This document shows, one piece after another, positions 7,527 through 17,635 of a stretch of 64,000 bases of DNA; the first letter of the stretch is position 1, and every line of letters begins with the position of its first letter. The stretch covers positions 1 to 64,000 of the forward strand of contig JAQGDQ010002396.1 in NCBI GenBank assembly GCA_030141605.1, read 5' to 3'. Below the pieces are notes generated by a model, which saw nothing but the letters and a program-made list of their open reading frames with translations, did not search any database and was not told the DNA's origin. Origin of the DNA: Tubiluchus corallicola. Lineage: Eukaryota; Priapulida; Priapulimorpha; Priapulimorphida; Tubiluchidae. The position numbers were made by a program, and so were the translations under genes.

Positions 7527-9347
7527 TTATTCCACCGTGACAGATTTGGCTAAGTTCCGGGGTTGATCAACGTCTGTACCTCGAATGACCGCTATGTGAT
7601 ACGCTAGCAGCTGTAGCGGAAGCGCATAAACAATTGGCGCAATCAAGGGTGAAACCCGCGGTAGGCAAATCGGCTGAATAGATGTTCCCTTAAAGGCGTC
7701 CGCGCCTTCTTGGCTACTGAGTAAAATCACATGCCCTCGACGTGCGATCACTTCCTGAATATTCGACGCCACTTTGTCAAATAAATCATTAAAGGGCGCG
7801 ACGACGATAACCTGCATACACTCGTCAATCAAGGCAATCGGGCCATGTTTCATCTCGCCTGCGGGATAGCCTTCCGCGTGAATATACGAGATCTCTTTAA
7901 GCTTCAGCGCTCCCTCCATCGCAACGGGCCACATATCTCCACGACCAAGATATAAAACATCCTGCGCATCCGAGACCGTGCGCGCAACCGATGCGATCAA
8001 CGGCTCTTTTGCCAGCACTCCCTGTAAAATCGATGGTAAAGAGCGGAAGCAATCAAACTTACTGTCTAAATCCTCCTGTGAAAGGTGGCCGCGGATATGC
8101 GCAAAAGAGAGAATAAGGCTCCCTAATACCATCAGCTGAGTGGTAAAGGCCTTTGTCGATGCCACGCCAATTTCAGGGCCGGCACATGTCTGCAGGAGAA
8201 TATCAGATTCGCGGGCAATGGTACTTTCAACAACATTCACTATCGATAAAATCGTCTGATTATGCGCTTTAGCATGCCGCAAAGCCGCCAGTGTATCCGC
8301 CGTCTCACCCGATTGAGAGACAAAAATAGCCAGCCCTCCTTCTTCAAATGGAACATGCCGATAGCGAAACTCCGACGCGACATCAATCTCCACAGGAAGA
8401 GCGGCATATTTCTCTATCCAGTATTTCGCTACTTGGCAAGCGTAAAATGATGTTCCACACGCAGATAGTGTCAAGCGGGACACATTTTTAAAGTATTCCT
8501 GATAAGGTTCTAAAATTGTTTTAGTTTGCAAAAATGTCTCAAACGCGTCACCGACAACACGAGGCTGCTCGTGAATTTCCTTTAGCATATAATGGCGATA
8601 GCCTCCTTTATCCACCAAAGAGTTCCCCGCAGATAGCAGAGAAGAGGGTCGCGTGATCTCCTGTCCTTCCTCATTGTAAAAAGAAACAGACTCTCTTTGC
8701 AAAACAGCGATATCGCCATCTTCTAAAAAAGTAACCTCATGCGCCATCCCTGATAAGGCAAACGCGTCAGAGCCAATAAACATCTCTTTGTTTCCATGGC
8801 CGACAGCAAGCGGGCTTCCCCGCCGAGACGCAATTAGCAAGCCTGGAAAGTGCTCAAAAACAAACCCTAGCGCAAATGCGCCTTTCAAACAGCTCAGCGA
8901 CTTTAACACAGCCTCAAGCGGCGGGTTACCTCGTTTCAACTCTTGAGAAACCAGCCAGGCAATCACTTCCGTATCTGTATCTGATGAAAAACAAACCCCC
9001 TCCCTTTCAAGAGAAGAGCGAATATCAGAAAAATTCTCAATAATACCATTATGAACAACGGCGACAGAGCGCCCCCCCATTAATGGATGGGCGTTTTTCT
9101 CCAGCGGTTTTCCATGGGTTGCCCAGCGTGTATGACCAATTCCTGTAAAGCCTTCCCAATCCTGATTCTGCAGTTTTTTTTCCAAAGAGGACAATTTTCC
9201 GGCCGCCCGGCAGCAGTTGATTTCTCCTGCTGAGTTCACTGTCGCGATTCCTGATGAATCGTAGCCTCGATACTCTAAGCGCTTTAAGCCATCGATTAAA
9301 AAAGAGCGAACATTTCTGTCGCTAACCATTCCTATTATGCCGCACAT
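7527..9347 (-). CDS. glmS: Glutamine-fructose-6-phosphate aminotransferase (isomerizing)
   Basis: 606 residues, full length. It makes glucosamine-6-phosphate from fructose-6-phosphate and glutamine, the first step to UDP-GlcNAc for peptidoglycan and LPS. After Met removal, Cys2 (Met-Cys-Gly-Ile-Ile-Gly) is the glutaminase nucleophile. Two SIS domains follow (for example Ser-Gln-Ser-Gly-Glu-Thr-Ala-Asp-Thr), and the C-terminus ends in the family's Ala-Lys-Ser-Val-Thr-Val-Glu. It lies 26 bp after glmU. No ribozyme-like leader fits in that gap, so it is probably expressed with glmU. Confidence 0.98.
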   Translation of the reverse strand: MCGIIGMVSDRNVRSFLIDGLKRLEYRGYDSSGIATVNSAGEINCCRAAGKLSSLEKKLQNQDWEGFTGIGHTRWATHGKPLEKNAHPLMGGRSVAVVHNGIIENFSDIRSSLEREGVCFSSDTDTEVIAWLVSQELKRGNPPLEAVLKSLSCLKGAFALGFVFEHFPGLLIASRRGSPLAVGHGNKEMFIGSDAFALSGMAHEVTFLEDGDIAVLQRESVSFYNEEGQEITRPSSLLSAGNSLVDKGGYRHYMLKEIHEQPRVVGDAFETFLQTKTILEPYQEYFKNVSRLTLSACGTSFYACQVAKYWIEKYAALPVEIDVASEFRYRHVPFEEGGLAIFVSQSGETADTLAALRHAKAHNQTILSIVNVVESTIARESDILLQTCAGPEIGVASTKAFTTQLMVLGSLILSFAHIRGHLSQEDLDSKFDCFRSLPSILQGVLAKEPLIASVARTVSDAQDVLYLGRGDMWPVAMEGALKLKEISYIHAEGYPAGEMKHGPIALIDECMQVIVVAPFNDLFDKVASNIQEVIARRGHVILLSSQEGADAFKGTSIQPICLPRVSPLIAPIVYALPLQLLAYHIAVIRGTDVDQPRNLAKSVTVE

Positions 9348-9373
9348 ACAATTGCCTCCCTACTCTTAATTTA

Positions 9374-10729
9374 TCAGCGCTTTTGGTTTTTTTCTATTTG
9401 GCGTTTTTTTCGGAACGCTTTCGCCCATCCTTTTTTATCAAACCGTTTAGGGCGTGTCAGCGTCAGTGATTCAGATGCGACGGTTCCGGAGACAACGCTT
9501 CCAGCGCCGATAATCGCGTCCTTCCCTATATCGACAGGCGCTATTAGAGCGCTATTAGATCCTACGAAAACGCCCTCTCCTATTGTTGTGCGATATTTAA
9601 AAAAGCCATCATAATTACAGGTGATCGTTCCCGCGCCAATATTCACGCCTGATGCCATATCCGTATCGCCAATATAGCTTAAATGGTTTGCTTTTGATCC
9701 ACAGCCAATCGTCGAGTTTTTAACTTCGACAAAGTTACCAACGCGGCAATTTTGTTTCAATTGGCTGCCTTCCCGAATACGTGCGAAAGGACCAATGACA
9801 GCCCCTGACTCAACCGTCGCGCCTTCCAGATAGGAAAAGGCGCGAACATGAACATTATCGCCCAGTAGAACGCCGGGCCCAAAAACAACAGATGGCTCGA
9901 TAAGCACATCTTTTCCTATGCGAGTATCCAAAGAAAAATAAACCGTAGAGGGATCGATAAGTGTCGCTCCACAGCTCATTGCTCTATGGCGTAATTTCTC
10001 TTGCATTAGCGTTTCCGCGCGCGCCAGATCAATACGATCATTAACCCCTAAGAGCTCCGCTTCATTTCCTTTTACAAAGGAGCATTCCAATCCCTGCCTA
10101 CTTGCCAAACCAATCACGTCTGTCAAATAGTATTCCCCTTTGGCATTATTGTTATTAATCTGATCTAAAAGAGATAATAAATAACGTCCATTTAAAGCCA
10201 TAACACCAGAGTTACATAAGGGGATTGATAACTCTTCATCGCTTGCGTCATTCACTTCCACAATGCGTTCAAGCTTCTGATCGTCTCCTGTGACCAGACG
10301 GCCATACCCTTTTGGATCAGAGGGTGTAAATCCTAAAACAACTGCTGCACACTCTGGCTTATTTTGCAGCACAGAAGTCATTTTTAAAAGCGTCTCCCTC
10401 TGCAAGAAAGGCGTGTCACCATACAAAACAAGCACGATACCATCAAACCCTTCAAGATAGTCCCTTGCCGACAGAACAGCATGTGCTGTCCCTAGTGCTT
10501 CCTTTTGAAGCACACAGGGGTATGGTGCGACAACGTCTTCCATCTCTTCCATTCCCATGCCGCGCACAATAACAGCGCGTGTCAATCCTGTAGAGCTCAA
10601 TGTTCTCAAAAGGTGGGAAACCATAGGAAAACCTGCTATTTTATGTAAAGATTTCGGTCGAGAGGAACGCATTCTCGTTCCTAACCCCGCTGACAATATA
10701 ACCGCTAAAACCTCTTTGCCCGTTCTCAT
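9374..10729 (-). CDS. glmU: Bifunctional GlcN-1-P acetyltransferase / GlcNAc-1-P uridyltransferase
   Basis: 451 residues. The N-terminal nucleotidyltransferase carries the Leu-Ser-Ala-Gly-Leu-Gly-Thr-Arg-Met-Arg motif and the downstream Pro-Lys. The C-terminal half is a left-handed beta-helix of hexapeptide repeats ending in Lys/Arg-rich residues, and it includes the Asn-Tyr-Asp-Gly acetyltransferase motif. It makes UDP-GlcNAc in the cytoplasm. AAGGCG precedes the ATG. It is transcribed with glmS downstream and divergently from the phosphatase gene. Confidence 0.97.
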   Translation of the reverse strand: MRTGKEVLAVILSAGLGTRMRSSRPKSLHKIAGFPMVSHLLRTLSSTGLTRAVIVRGMGMEEMEDVVAPYPCVLQKEALGTAHAVLSARDYLEGFDGIVLVLYGDTPFLQRETLLKMTSVLQNKPECAAVVLGFTPSDPKGYGRLVTGDDQKLERIVEVNDASDEELSIPLCNSGVMALNGRYLLSLLDQINNNNAKGEYYLTDVIGLASRQGLECSFVKGNEAELLGVNDRIDLARAETLMQEKLRHRAMSCGATLIDPSTVYFSLDTRIGKDVLIEPSVVFGPGVLLGDNVHVRAFSYLEGATVESGAVIGPFARIREGSQLKQNCRVGNFVEVKNSTIGCGSKANHLSYIGDTDMASGVNIGAGTITCNYDGFFKYRTTIGEGVFVGSNSALIAPVDIGKDAIIGAGSVVSGTVASESLTLTRPKRFDKKGWAKAFRKKRQIEKNQKR

Positions 10730-10833
10730 AAAAATCGCCTTATTTTATTCAGTTTGTTAATGATCTTTAATACTATCAATAAATTATTCTCTCTGAAACA
10801 TTTAAAATGATATTAGAATTAAAAGATAGGCTC

Positions 10834-10862
10834 TTGTCTAAAAATATTTTCTAACCTATACT
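10834..10862 (+). promoter_or_regulatory. Candidate sigma-70 promoter for the phosphoglycolate phosphatase gene
   Basis: TTGTCT (10834-10839) and TATACT (10857-10862) with an ideal 17-bp spacer, about 48 bp before the ATG at 10911. It lies in the divergent glmU/gph gap. Confidence 0.5.
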
Positions 10863-10910
10863 GTTTTGCTGGCGCTCATAGCATAAAACAGACATACTCA
10901 AGGAAACGAT

Positions 10911-11582
10911 ATGAAACAAACCCTTATATTTGATCTCGATGGCACGCTCATTGACAGTATCGCCGGGATTCACCAAGCCGTAACACTCATGTTGCAGGAT
11001 TTTCAGCAGCCTCCTGTTTCCCTTGAAAAAGTTCGCTCCTTCGTTGGCAGTGGTCTGGATCATTTCTTTAGCTCCCTGATGAAAGAGGTCAACCTAGACA
11101 CCGTAGAAGATCATACTCCTTACCGGAAAAGCCTCTTTCAGTATTTAAATGGGCATGCTGATATTCTCGCTCTTACAAAAGCCTGGCCTGGCGTTCCTCA
11201 AACGCTTAAAACGCTACAGGAGCAAGGTTATCGTATGGGCATATGTACCAATAAGTCACAAAATATGACTCTTGCTCTTTTGGATGATCTTTCTCTGTCT
11301 CCTTTCTTTGATGCTGTTATCGGTGGTGATGTTCTACCGGACAATGTCCGCAAACCGGACCCTCGTCATATCACTGCTGTCGCGGAAAAGATGAATGCTG
11401 ATCCTAAACAGGCCGTTATGATCGGCGATCACCGAAATGATGTCCTTCCCGCTATCAAACTTGGAATTCCGGCCATTATGTGCCGATATGGCTATGGAGA
11501 AGAAGAATGCTATAGCCTGAAGGTAGCCGCAAGCATTGACCATTTTTATGATTTGCCTGAAGTATTAAAAACGATCTCATAG
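10911..11582 (+). CDS. gph: HAD family phosphatase, probable phosphoglycolate phosphatase
   Basis: 223 residues. HAD motif I is Phe-Asp-Leu-Asp-Gly-Thr with nucleophile Asp8 and acid/base Asp10. A helical cap follows, then motif II (Cys-Thr-Asn-Lys-Ser), the Lys of motif III (Arg-Lys-Pro-Asp-Pro) and motif IV (Met-Ile-Gly-Asp-His-Arg-Asn-Asp). This is the Gph pattern; the reaction removes phosphate from 2-phosphoglycolate arising in DNA repair or metabolism. Related HAD phosphatases share the motifs, so the substrate is inferred. AAGGAA precedes the start, and the EamA gene follows after 46 bp. Confidence 0.85.
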   Translation: MKQTLIFDLDGTLIDSIAGIHQAVTLMLQDFQQPPVSLEKVRSFVGSGLDHFFSSLMKEVNLDTVEDHTPYRKSLFQYLNGHADILALTKAWPGVPQTLKTLQEQGYRMGICTNKSQNMTLALLDDLSLSPFFDAVIGGDVLPDNVRKPDPRHITAVAEKMNADPKQAVMIGDHRNDVLPAIKLGIPAIMCRYGYGEEECYSLKVAASIDHFYDLPEVLKTIS

Positions 11583-11628
11583 CGTCATTCATAAAGTACA
11601 CAGCTTTCCATGAAACAGGCAGGCACAC

Positions 11629-12525
11629 ATGCAAAAATCACTTAATACTCATAATACAACATTGATTTTTCTGATTCTTTTCGCAGGTGTGCTTGGTATT
11701 TCCCACAGCGCTATTTTTGTTCGTATGGCTCAGCAGGAAGCTCATTCTATCGCTATTGCTGCTCATCGTCTAACGCTGGCTGGAATCGTCATGCTGTTCC
11801 CTGCCCTTTTTATAACATCTAAAAGCCAGTGGATTAAAGCCTTTCAAAGCTTAAAGCAGATCTCTTTTGCCGCTTTTTTCCTTGCGGCGCATTTCGCCCT
11901 GTGGATTACCTCCATGGAATATACGTCTATCGCGAACAGCCTCGCTTTAACGACACTCAATCCTGTATGGATCGCTGTAATTAATATCATTTTATATCGG
12001 AAATTTCCTCATAAAACAGCGCTCTTAAGTATCCTTCTGTGTATTTCTGGCAGCTTTGTCATTACTGGGGGTAGCGCGCATAGTGATAATGAAGGGCAGC
12101 TTTATGGCGACCTGATGGCTTTACTTGCTGGCTTGTCTATCAGTATCAATATGCTTATAACCCAAAAAATTCGCCAGCAGATAGACTTGCTTCCTTTTGT
12201 GACTTTATGTTATATAATCGCTGGAATTTTTCTTTGGATCGTAATTGGAATCGCGGACATTCCTGCTATTCACCTTTCTTCCTACACATGGGTATCCATT
12301 ATCGCCCTAACGCTCGCTTCGCAAGTCATCGGCCATAGCGCCTTTAATCATGTCCTGAAATTTCTTGACCCGACTTTTATCGCGCTGTGTATTCTTAGCG
12401 AGCCTATTTTGGCGTCGATTTTTGGTCTGATTTATTTTCAGGAAGCGATCCCCCTGCTGACATGCATTGGAGGAGTGATGATTCTTAGCGGTATCGGTAT
12501 AAGTATTAAAACCTCATACCGATAA
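11629..12525 (+). CDS. EamA/DMT family transporter
   Basis: 298 residues with about ten hydrophobic segments arranged as two EamA repeats (roughly 15-140 and 155-290). Typical features are Ala-Ala-His-Arg-Leu-Thr early and Ala-Ser-Gln-Val-Ile-Gly-His-Ser late. Members of this drug/metabolite family mostly export amino acids or small metabolites; the substrate is not readable. It probably shares the gph transcript and converges on the GDH gene with a 29-bp gap. Confidence 0.88.
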   Translation: MQKSLNTHNTTLIFLILFAGVLGISHSAIFVRMAQQEAHSIAIAAHRLTLAGIVMLFPALFITSKSQWIKAFQSLKQISFAAFFLAAHFALWITSMEYTSIANSLALTTLNPVWIAVINIILYRKFPHKTALLSILLCISGSFVITGGSAHSDNEGQLYGDLMALLAGLSISINMLITQKIRQQIDLLPFVTLCYIIAGIFLWIVIGIADIPAIHLSSYTWVSIIALTLASQVIGHSAFNHVLKFLDPTFIALCILSEPILASIFGLIYFQEAIPLLTCIGGVMILSGIGISIKTSYR

Positions 12526-12554
12526 TCCGCAAGAAATGTACCTTTTTCTAGCTG

Positions 12555-15500
12555 TTAAATAGCACAGACACGGCTTAAACGATCAAACTCCCGTCCTATT
12601 ACTGTCAGCATTGATAAATCAATTGCCTCTACAGCTCGCAGCTCTGATAAAATAACCTCTAGTGTTTTAACGCTTAAATGATTCTCTTCTATCCATTGCG
12701 CTAGGATCTTTTGCGCTTTCTTAGAATCAATCTGTTTAAAGGATTGTTTCTGTCCTTGTACATAATCAAGAACTTGAGCTGTTATCGCCTGCTGGTGCGC
12801 AAAGAACGCCTCAACCTGAACCAGCAGGGCCTGCTTCTGCCAGGGGGTTTCCTGTGGTAGTCGATCCGCTAAAACCCGCAATCGATTAAAGTCAAACCGC
12901 TCACCGATAAGATACCAGATATGCGCCACATCGCACACTTCCATCTGATTGCGCCGCGAGAGCATGATAATATCAAACGCCGAGCGTAAAACACGAAGTC
13001 CTAGCACTCTTTCGGACAAGCTCTTATCAATATTCTCCTGAGCGTCTTCCTGTAAATAGCGCTTTAGCTGCTTTAGGCGCCCTGCAGGAAGAACTGAAAA
13101 TAAATTCTTCTGTAAAACGGACGCTCCTTCAGAAAACTCCTCGCAGCACGCTTTGAGATCCAGCGGGACTGGCATATTGCGCAGTAGCCATAAAACGACA
13201 TATTCAATAAATTCATTTACAGTTTTAAGCATGCGCGTTTGGCATTCTGCAGAGGTTGGGGAATCCAGCGCTTCTATTGAGGCCCACAAAGAATGGCAAT
13301 CAAAAATATGGACCGCGACTATCCAGGCGCGCGCGACATCCTCAACCGAGCACTGGCTGGTTTTCGCTATCTCAAGTGGAAATAAAATACCACAACGATT
13401 AACCATCTCATTGACCAAACGAGTCGCAACCATCTCTCGTTTTAAGCGATGATCAAGAATATCTTTCGCGAATTTCTTCTGAATAACAGTTGGAAAATAA
13501 AGCGGTAAATCGTTAAGTAAAAATGCATCCTCTAATAACGAAGAGTTCAATAATTGCTTTTGAATATAAATTTTACCATAAGACAGAAAAACACAGAGTT
13601 CTGGCCGTGTAAAAAATTGCTTGTTAGCTAAGCGCTCCTGCACTTCCTCATCGTTTGGAAGAAACTCTACAGAGCGATCTAAAATCTCCTGTTTTTCCAA
13701 TGAGACCATGAAGTCGACATATTTTTCAAACTCTTCTTGAACCGCTGACTCCATTAGCGTCAAAATCTGACCTTGGCGATAATTATCTTCTAAAACTAGC
13801 GCTGAAATCTCGTCTGTCATTTTTTCCAGAAGAATATTACGTTGTTTAAATGTCATATCTTCTCGTTCAACAATCTGCGCAAGAAGAATTTTAATATTGA
13901 CCTCATGATCCGAACAGTCAACACCTGCTGAATTATCTAGGAAATCCGTATAAATCCGTCCTCCTTCCAAGGCATACTCTATACGTCCTTTTTGCGTAAG
14001 GCCTAGATTGGCTCCTTCTGCGACCACACGGCAGCGCAGGTCCCGGCCGTTAATACGTAAAATATCATTACTGCGATCTCCTACATCAAGAGCGCTTTCA
14101 TCCTGCGCTTTGACATAAGTTCCGATACCTCCCAGCCACAATAAATCAACCTCTGCTTTTAAGAGGCGTTGAATTAACGCGTCAGGAGCCATACTACTCT
14201 TATCACTCTCTAGAAGTTTTTGAATCTGTGGTGTGAGCTGAATTCTCTTTGCCGATCGATCAAAAACGCCGCCGCCCTCAGAAATAAGCGTCTGATCATA
14301 ATCCATCCAGCTTAACTGTGGTGCGTCAAACAAGCGTTTGCGCTCATCCCAAGAGCTCTTCGCGTCAGGGTTTGGATCAATAAAAATATGACGATGATTA
14401 AACGCCGCGACAAGACGAATATGCTTTGAAAGCAACATGCCGTTTCCAAAAACATCTCCCGACATATCACCAACGCCCACAACGGTAAAATCTTCCTGTT
14501 GAACATCTTTTCCCATCTCGCGAAAATGCCGTTTTACAGACTCCCAAGCGCCACGAGCTGTAATTCCCATTTTTTTATGGTCATATCCGTAGCTTCCTCC
14601 GGAAGCAAACGCGTCACCAAGCCAAAACTTATAGTCCTGAGAAACCGCGTTGGCAAAGTCAGAAAAAGAAGCTGTTCCTTTATCTGCGGCAACAACAAGA
14701 TAAGGATCTTCATCATCATAGCAAATCGTATTTTTCGGTGGGACAATCACTGAATCAACAATATTATCCGTTAGGTCCAAAAGGCCGCTGATAAACATCT
14801 TATAGCAGGCGATTCCCTCTTCCAGCAAGGCCTCTTTATGGCTTAGGCTGCTTTCTTTGCGAACTATAAACCCTCCTTTTGAGCCTTCTGGAACAATGAC
14901 TGTATTTTTAACAATCTGCGCTTTCATCAGCGCTAGAATCTCTGTTCGGAAATCTTCCGGCCTCCCTGACCAGCGCAGTCCTCCGCGCGCTACTTTTCCA
15001 CTCCGTAAATGAACTCCTTCAACCCGCAATGAATAAACAAAAATCTCATACATAGGGCGCGGTAAAGCAAGGCCTTCCACAAGGCTGCTATCCAATTTAA
15101 ATGAAAACCATGGTTTAAAATGGCCTTTTTCATCTTTCTGATACCAGTTTGTCCGTAATGTCGCTTCAATCATTGTGATAAAATAATTTAAAATACGATC
15201 TTCATCTGCGCTTTCGACCTCTTCCAGTGCTGTTGTGATTTTCCGACGAAGATCGTCATAACATGTCTCATCGCTTTTTTCTGGGTGAAAGCGGCAGTGA
15301 AACAATTCGACTAGGTTTCGCACAATGTCAGTATTCCGCGAGCATGTTTGAATGATATAGTCCTGCGAGAACAAAACAGGAATTTGATGCATATAGCGGT
15401 AATATCCTCTTAAGATAATAACTTCTCGCCAAGATAAGCCCGCTGTTATAACTAGGCTATTAAAGCGATCATTTTCAATTTTTTCATAAAAAACATGGCA

Positions 15501-17405
15501 AAATGTATCAATGAAGCTTGCGTTGATCTCAGAAATATCAACATCCTTTTCACTGGAGACCTGCAGGCCAAAATCATGTAGCAGAACAGAAGAGGAAGGT
15601 GATGGCTTAATATGAGTTGGCATCTCATCAATCACATAAAGCCCCATATTTTCAAGCATTGGTAAAACGCGTGACAAGGGCAGCGCAGAGCCATAGTGCC
15701 AAAGTTTTAAGCGAAATTGATTTTTCGGCATGCCAATAGGGCGGTACAAACGCAGGGCTATCTTTTTATCTTCTAAAACCTGCTCTACAATCTGTGTATC
15801 AAAGGCCGCGACATCAACGCTATAATATTCCGTATAACTTGTGTCAAAAGCATTACAGTAGCGCTGGTAATAAAGCAGTCCCTGCTCTTCTCCCCAAGCT
15901 GATAAGAGCGCTTCCCGATAGCGGTCTGCCCAGACGCGGGTCGCCTGGCTGACTTTTTGGCTGATTTCATCTCCGTTAAAGCCGCACATAGCGCCATTAG
16001 GGCGCACCAAAATATGCAATCGGGCAAACGGAGACGCTGCCAGCGCAACAAAATAAGCAAAGACACTCCCATCTAGAAATTCCTCTAAAATCTCAATTAT
16101 TTTTAAACGAAGCGCTGTAGAATAGCGTTCTTTAGGGATATAGACAAGGCAAGAAAATAGCCCTCGCAGACGATCTTCCCGAACAAATACCGCTGAGGAT
16201 GGGCGCGCCAGAACTTGCAGAACCTCCAAAGAAACAGCTTGTAAATAATCCAGCGGCACTTGAAATAAATCCTCTCGAGGCCAGCGTTCTAAAATATTCA
16301 TAAGAGCACGCTCGTTATAACTGCCGTATACATATCCTGTTCTTTTTATAACTTCAGAGACTTTCTTCCGGATGAGAGGAATTGTTGAAACCGTATTATT
16401 GTAAACAGATGACGCAAAGAGCCCAGCGATACAGCTGACTCCTGTAACCTCTCCTTTTTTATTTAAGTGGCGCAAAACAACAACATCAAGATGAGACGCG
16501 CGTCGAACTGGAGAAACCACTTCTGACATCATTACTACCAGCGGATCGGTATCAGAGAATATTCGTTGCCCGCTTTCCCGCTTGGCCTCTGTTGATTCAA
16601 GATTGAGCACGCCTTCAAATCCCTGGCGGAAAATTCCTAAATCCTCACTCTTGTCATGTTGTATGGCGGCTTTTCCTTTCTTTTTCTCCACATGAAAAAA
16701 GCGATAGCCTAAAAAGGTGAAATTATGATCGCACAGCCAGGACATGAAAACAGAATCTTCACTCTTTTTATCCTTGAAAACAGCAGGAATAAGAGAGGAA
16801 ACCTTATGGCACATCAGGTCAAAATCCTCAACAGAAGCCTGAATATAATTCAACGCGTCCACAATATCCCGCCGTAGCGTTTCAAGTTGCTTATGTGGCT
16901 GGCTAAAAATCTGTATATGCATAAAGGATTCCTGGTGCGGGCTATCTTTCTGCGCTGAAGTGTTCTTTCCCAATTCTTCTATCAGTCGATTCGCATCCCG
17001 CTTTACAGCAATAATCGGATGCACTAGAAAATGAACTCCTATTCCTTTACGGCCCAGTAGCGCAACAATCGTTTCCAGTAAAAACGGTCGGTCATCTGTG
17101 ACGACCTCCACAACAACGCTGTCTGAATGCCAGCCGTTTTCCTCTAGCACAGGATGATAGACACGAACGAGATGTTCTTTTTCCTGGCGCTGTTTTCCAA
17201 ACATCCAAAGTCCTGACGCGATTGCGAACAGTTGCTCGCTTCCTACTTCCAGCAGCTCTTCAGGCTTATTGTCTGAAAATAAGGCCCTTACAAAAAATAT
17301 TAATTGCTCTCGTTCCGAATCAGCGAATGTCTCCTGAAGTTTTACAACAATTTCCTGCATAAGCTCAATAGATTGCTCTTTCTGTCTTGTTGTTGTCATA
17401 GACAA
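12555..17405 (-). CDS. gdhB: NAD-specific glutamate dehydrogenase, large (180 kDa) type
   Basis: 1,616 residues, the expected size of the L-GDH180 class seen in alphaproteobacteria and pseudomonads. It deaminates glutamate to 2-oxoglutarate with NAD, feeding amino-acid carbon into the TCA cycle. The N-terminal ~650 residues hold ACT-like regulatory regions. The catalytic core has Ser-Lys-Gly-Gly-Phe-Ile-Val near residue 845 (substrate Lys) and Gly-Val-Gly-Asp-Met-Ser-Gly-Asp-Val-Phe-Gly near 977 (NAD-binding loop). A helical C-terminal domain follows. No frameshift is apparent. It is divergent from priA across 230 bp. The symbol is a loose label, since names differ among genera. Confidence 0.96.
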   Translation of the reverse strand: MSMTTTRQKEQSIELMQEIVVKLQETFADSEREQLIFFVRALFSDNKPEELLEVGSEQLFAIASGLWMFGKQRQEKEHLVRVYHPVLEENGWHSDSVVVEVVTDDRPFLLETIVALLGRKGIGVHFLVHPIIAVKRDANRLIEELGKNTSAQKDSPHQESFMHIQIFSQPHKQLETLRRDIVDALNYIQASVEDFDLMCHKVSSLIPAVFKDKKSEDSVFMSWLCDHNFTFLGYRFFHVEKKKGKAAIQHDKSEDLGIFRQGFEGVLNLESTEAKRESGQRIFSDTDPLVVMMSEVVSPVRRASHLDVVVLRHLNKKGEVTGVSCIAGLFASSVYNNTVSTIPLIRKKVSEVIKRTGYVYGSYNERALMNILERWPREDLFQVPLDYLQAVSLEVLQVLARPSSAVFVREDRLRGLFSCLVYIPKERYSTALRLKIIEILEEFLDGSVFAYFVALAASPFARLHILVRPNGAMCGFNGDEISQKVSQATRVWADRYREALLSAWGEEQGLLYYQRYCNAFDTSYTEYYSVDVAAFDTQIVEQVLEDKKIALRLYRPIGMPKNQFRLKLWHYGSALPLSRVLPMLENMGLYVIDEMPTHIKPSPSSSVLLHDFGLQVSSEKDVDISEINASFIDTFCHVFYEKIENDRFNSLVITAGLSWREVIILRGYYRYMHQIPVLFSQDYIIQTCSRNTDIVRNLVELFHCRFHPEKSDETCYDDLRRKITTALEEVESADEDRILNYFITMIEATLRTNWYQKDEKGHFKPWFSFKLDSSLVEGLALPRPMYEIFVYSLRVEGVHLRSGKVARGGLRWSGRPEDFRTEILALMKAQIVKNTVIVPEGSKGGFIVRKESSLSHKEALLEEGIACYKMFISGLLDLTDNIVDSVIVPPKNTICYDDEDPYLVVAADKGTASFSDFANAVSQDYKFWLGDAFASGGSYGYDHKKMGITARGAWESVKRHFREMGKDVQQEDFTVVGVGDMSGDVFGNGMLLSKHIRLVAAFNHRHIFIDPNPDAKSSWDERKRLFDAPQLSWMDYDQTLISEGGGVFDRSAKRIQLTPQIQKLLESDKSSMAPDALIQRLLKAEVDLLWLGGIGTYVKAQDESALDVGDRSNDILRINGRDLRCRVVAEGANLGLTQKGRIEYALEGGRIYTDFLDNSAGVDCSDHEVNIKILLAQIVEREDMTFKQRNILLEKMTDEISALVLEDNYRQGQILTLMESAVQEEFEKYVDFMVSLEKQEILDRSVEFLPNDEEVQERLANKQFFTRPELCVFLSYGKIYIQKQLLNSSLLEDAFLLNDLPLYFPTVIQKKFAKDILDHRLKREMVATRLVNEMVNRCGILFPLEIAKTSQCSVEDVARAWIVAVHIFDCHSLWASIEALDSPTSAECQTRMLKTVNEFIEYVVLWLLRNMPVPLDLKACCEEFSEGASVLQKNLFSVLPAGRLKQLKRYLQEDAQENIDKSLSERVLGLRVLRSAFDIIMLSRRNQMEVCDVAHIWYLIGERFDFNRLRVLADRLPQETPWQKQALLVQVEAFFAHQQAITAQVLDYVQGQKQSFKQIDSKKAQKILAQWIEENHLSVKTLEVILSELRAVEAIDLSMLTVIGREFDRLSRVCAI

Positions 17406-17635
17406 GCCTCCTTAGTGCATTATTTATATCTGTTTTTAATTCTAAAATAAAATCCATTTATAAATAATATCTCATCTACAAAAATAGTAAACAAAATACG
17501 TCCATAACTTTCTAAAAACTACGCTCTTTTTCATCGTGTATTTTCTTAAAAAGACTATTGAATTTCTATCCATGGAAATACATACTGTTTATTTCGCCAC
17601 ATTCACCCTTTAACCCGTAAGACTCTACTTACATT

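Noticed and set aside
9348-9373. glmS ribozyme before glmS
   Set aside because: The glmU-glmS gap is only 26 bp, too short for the ribozyme.
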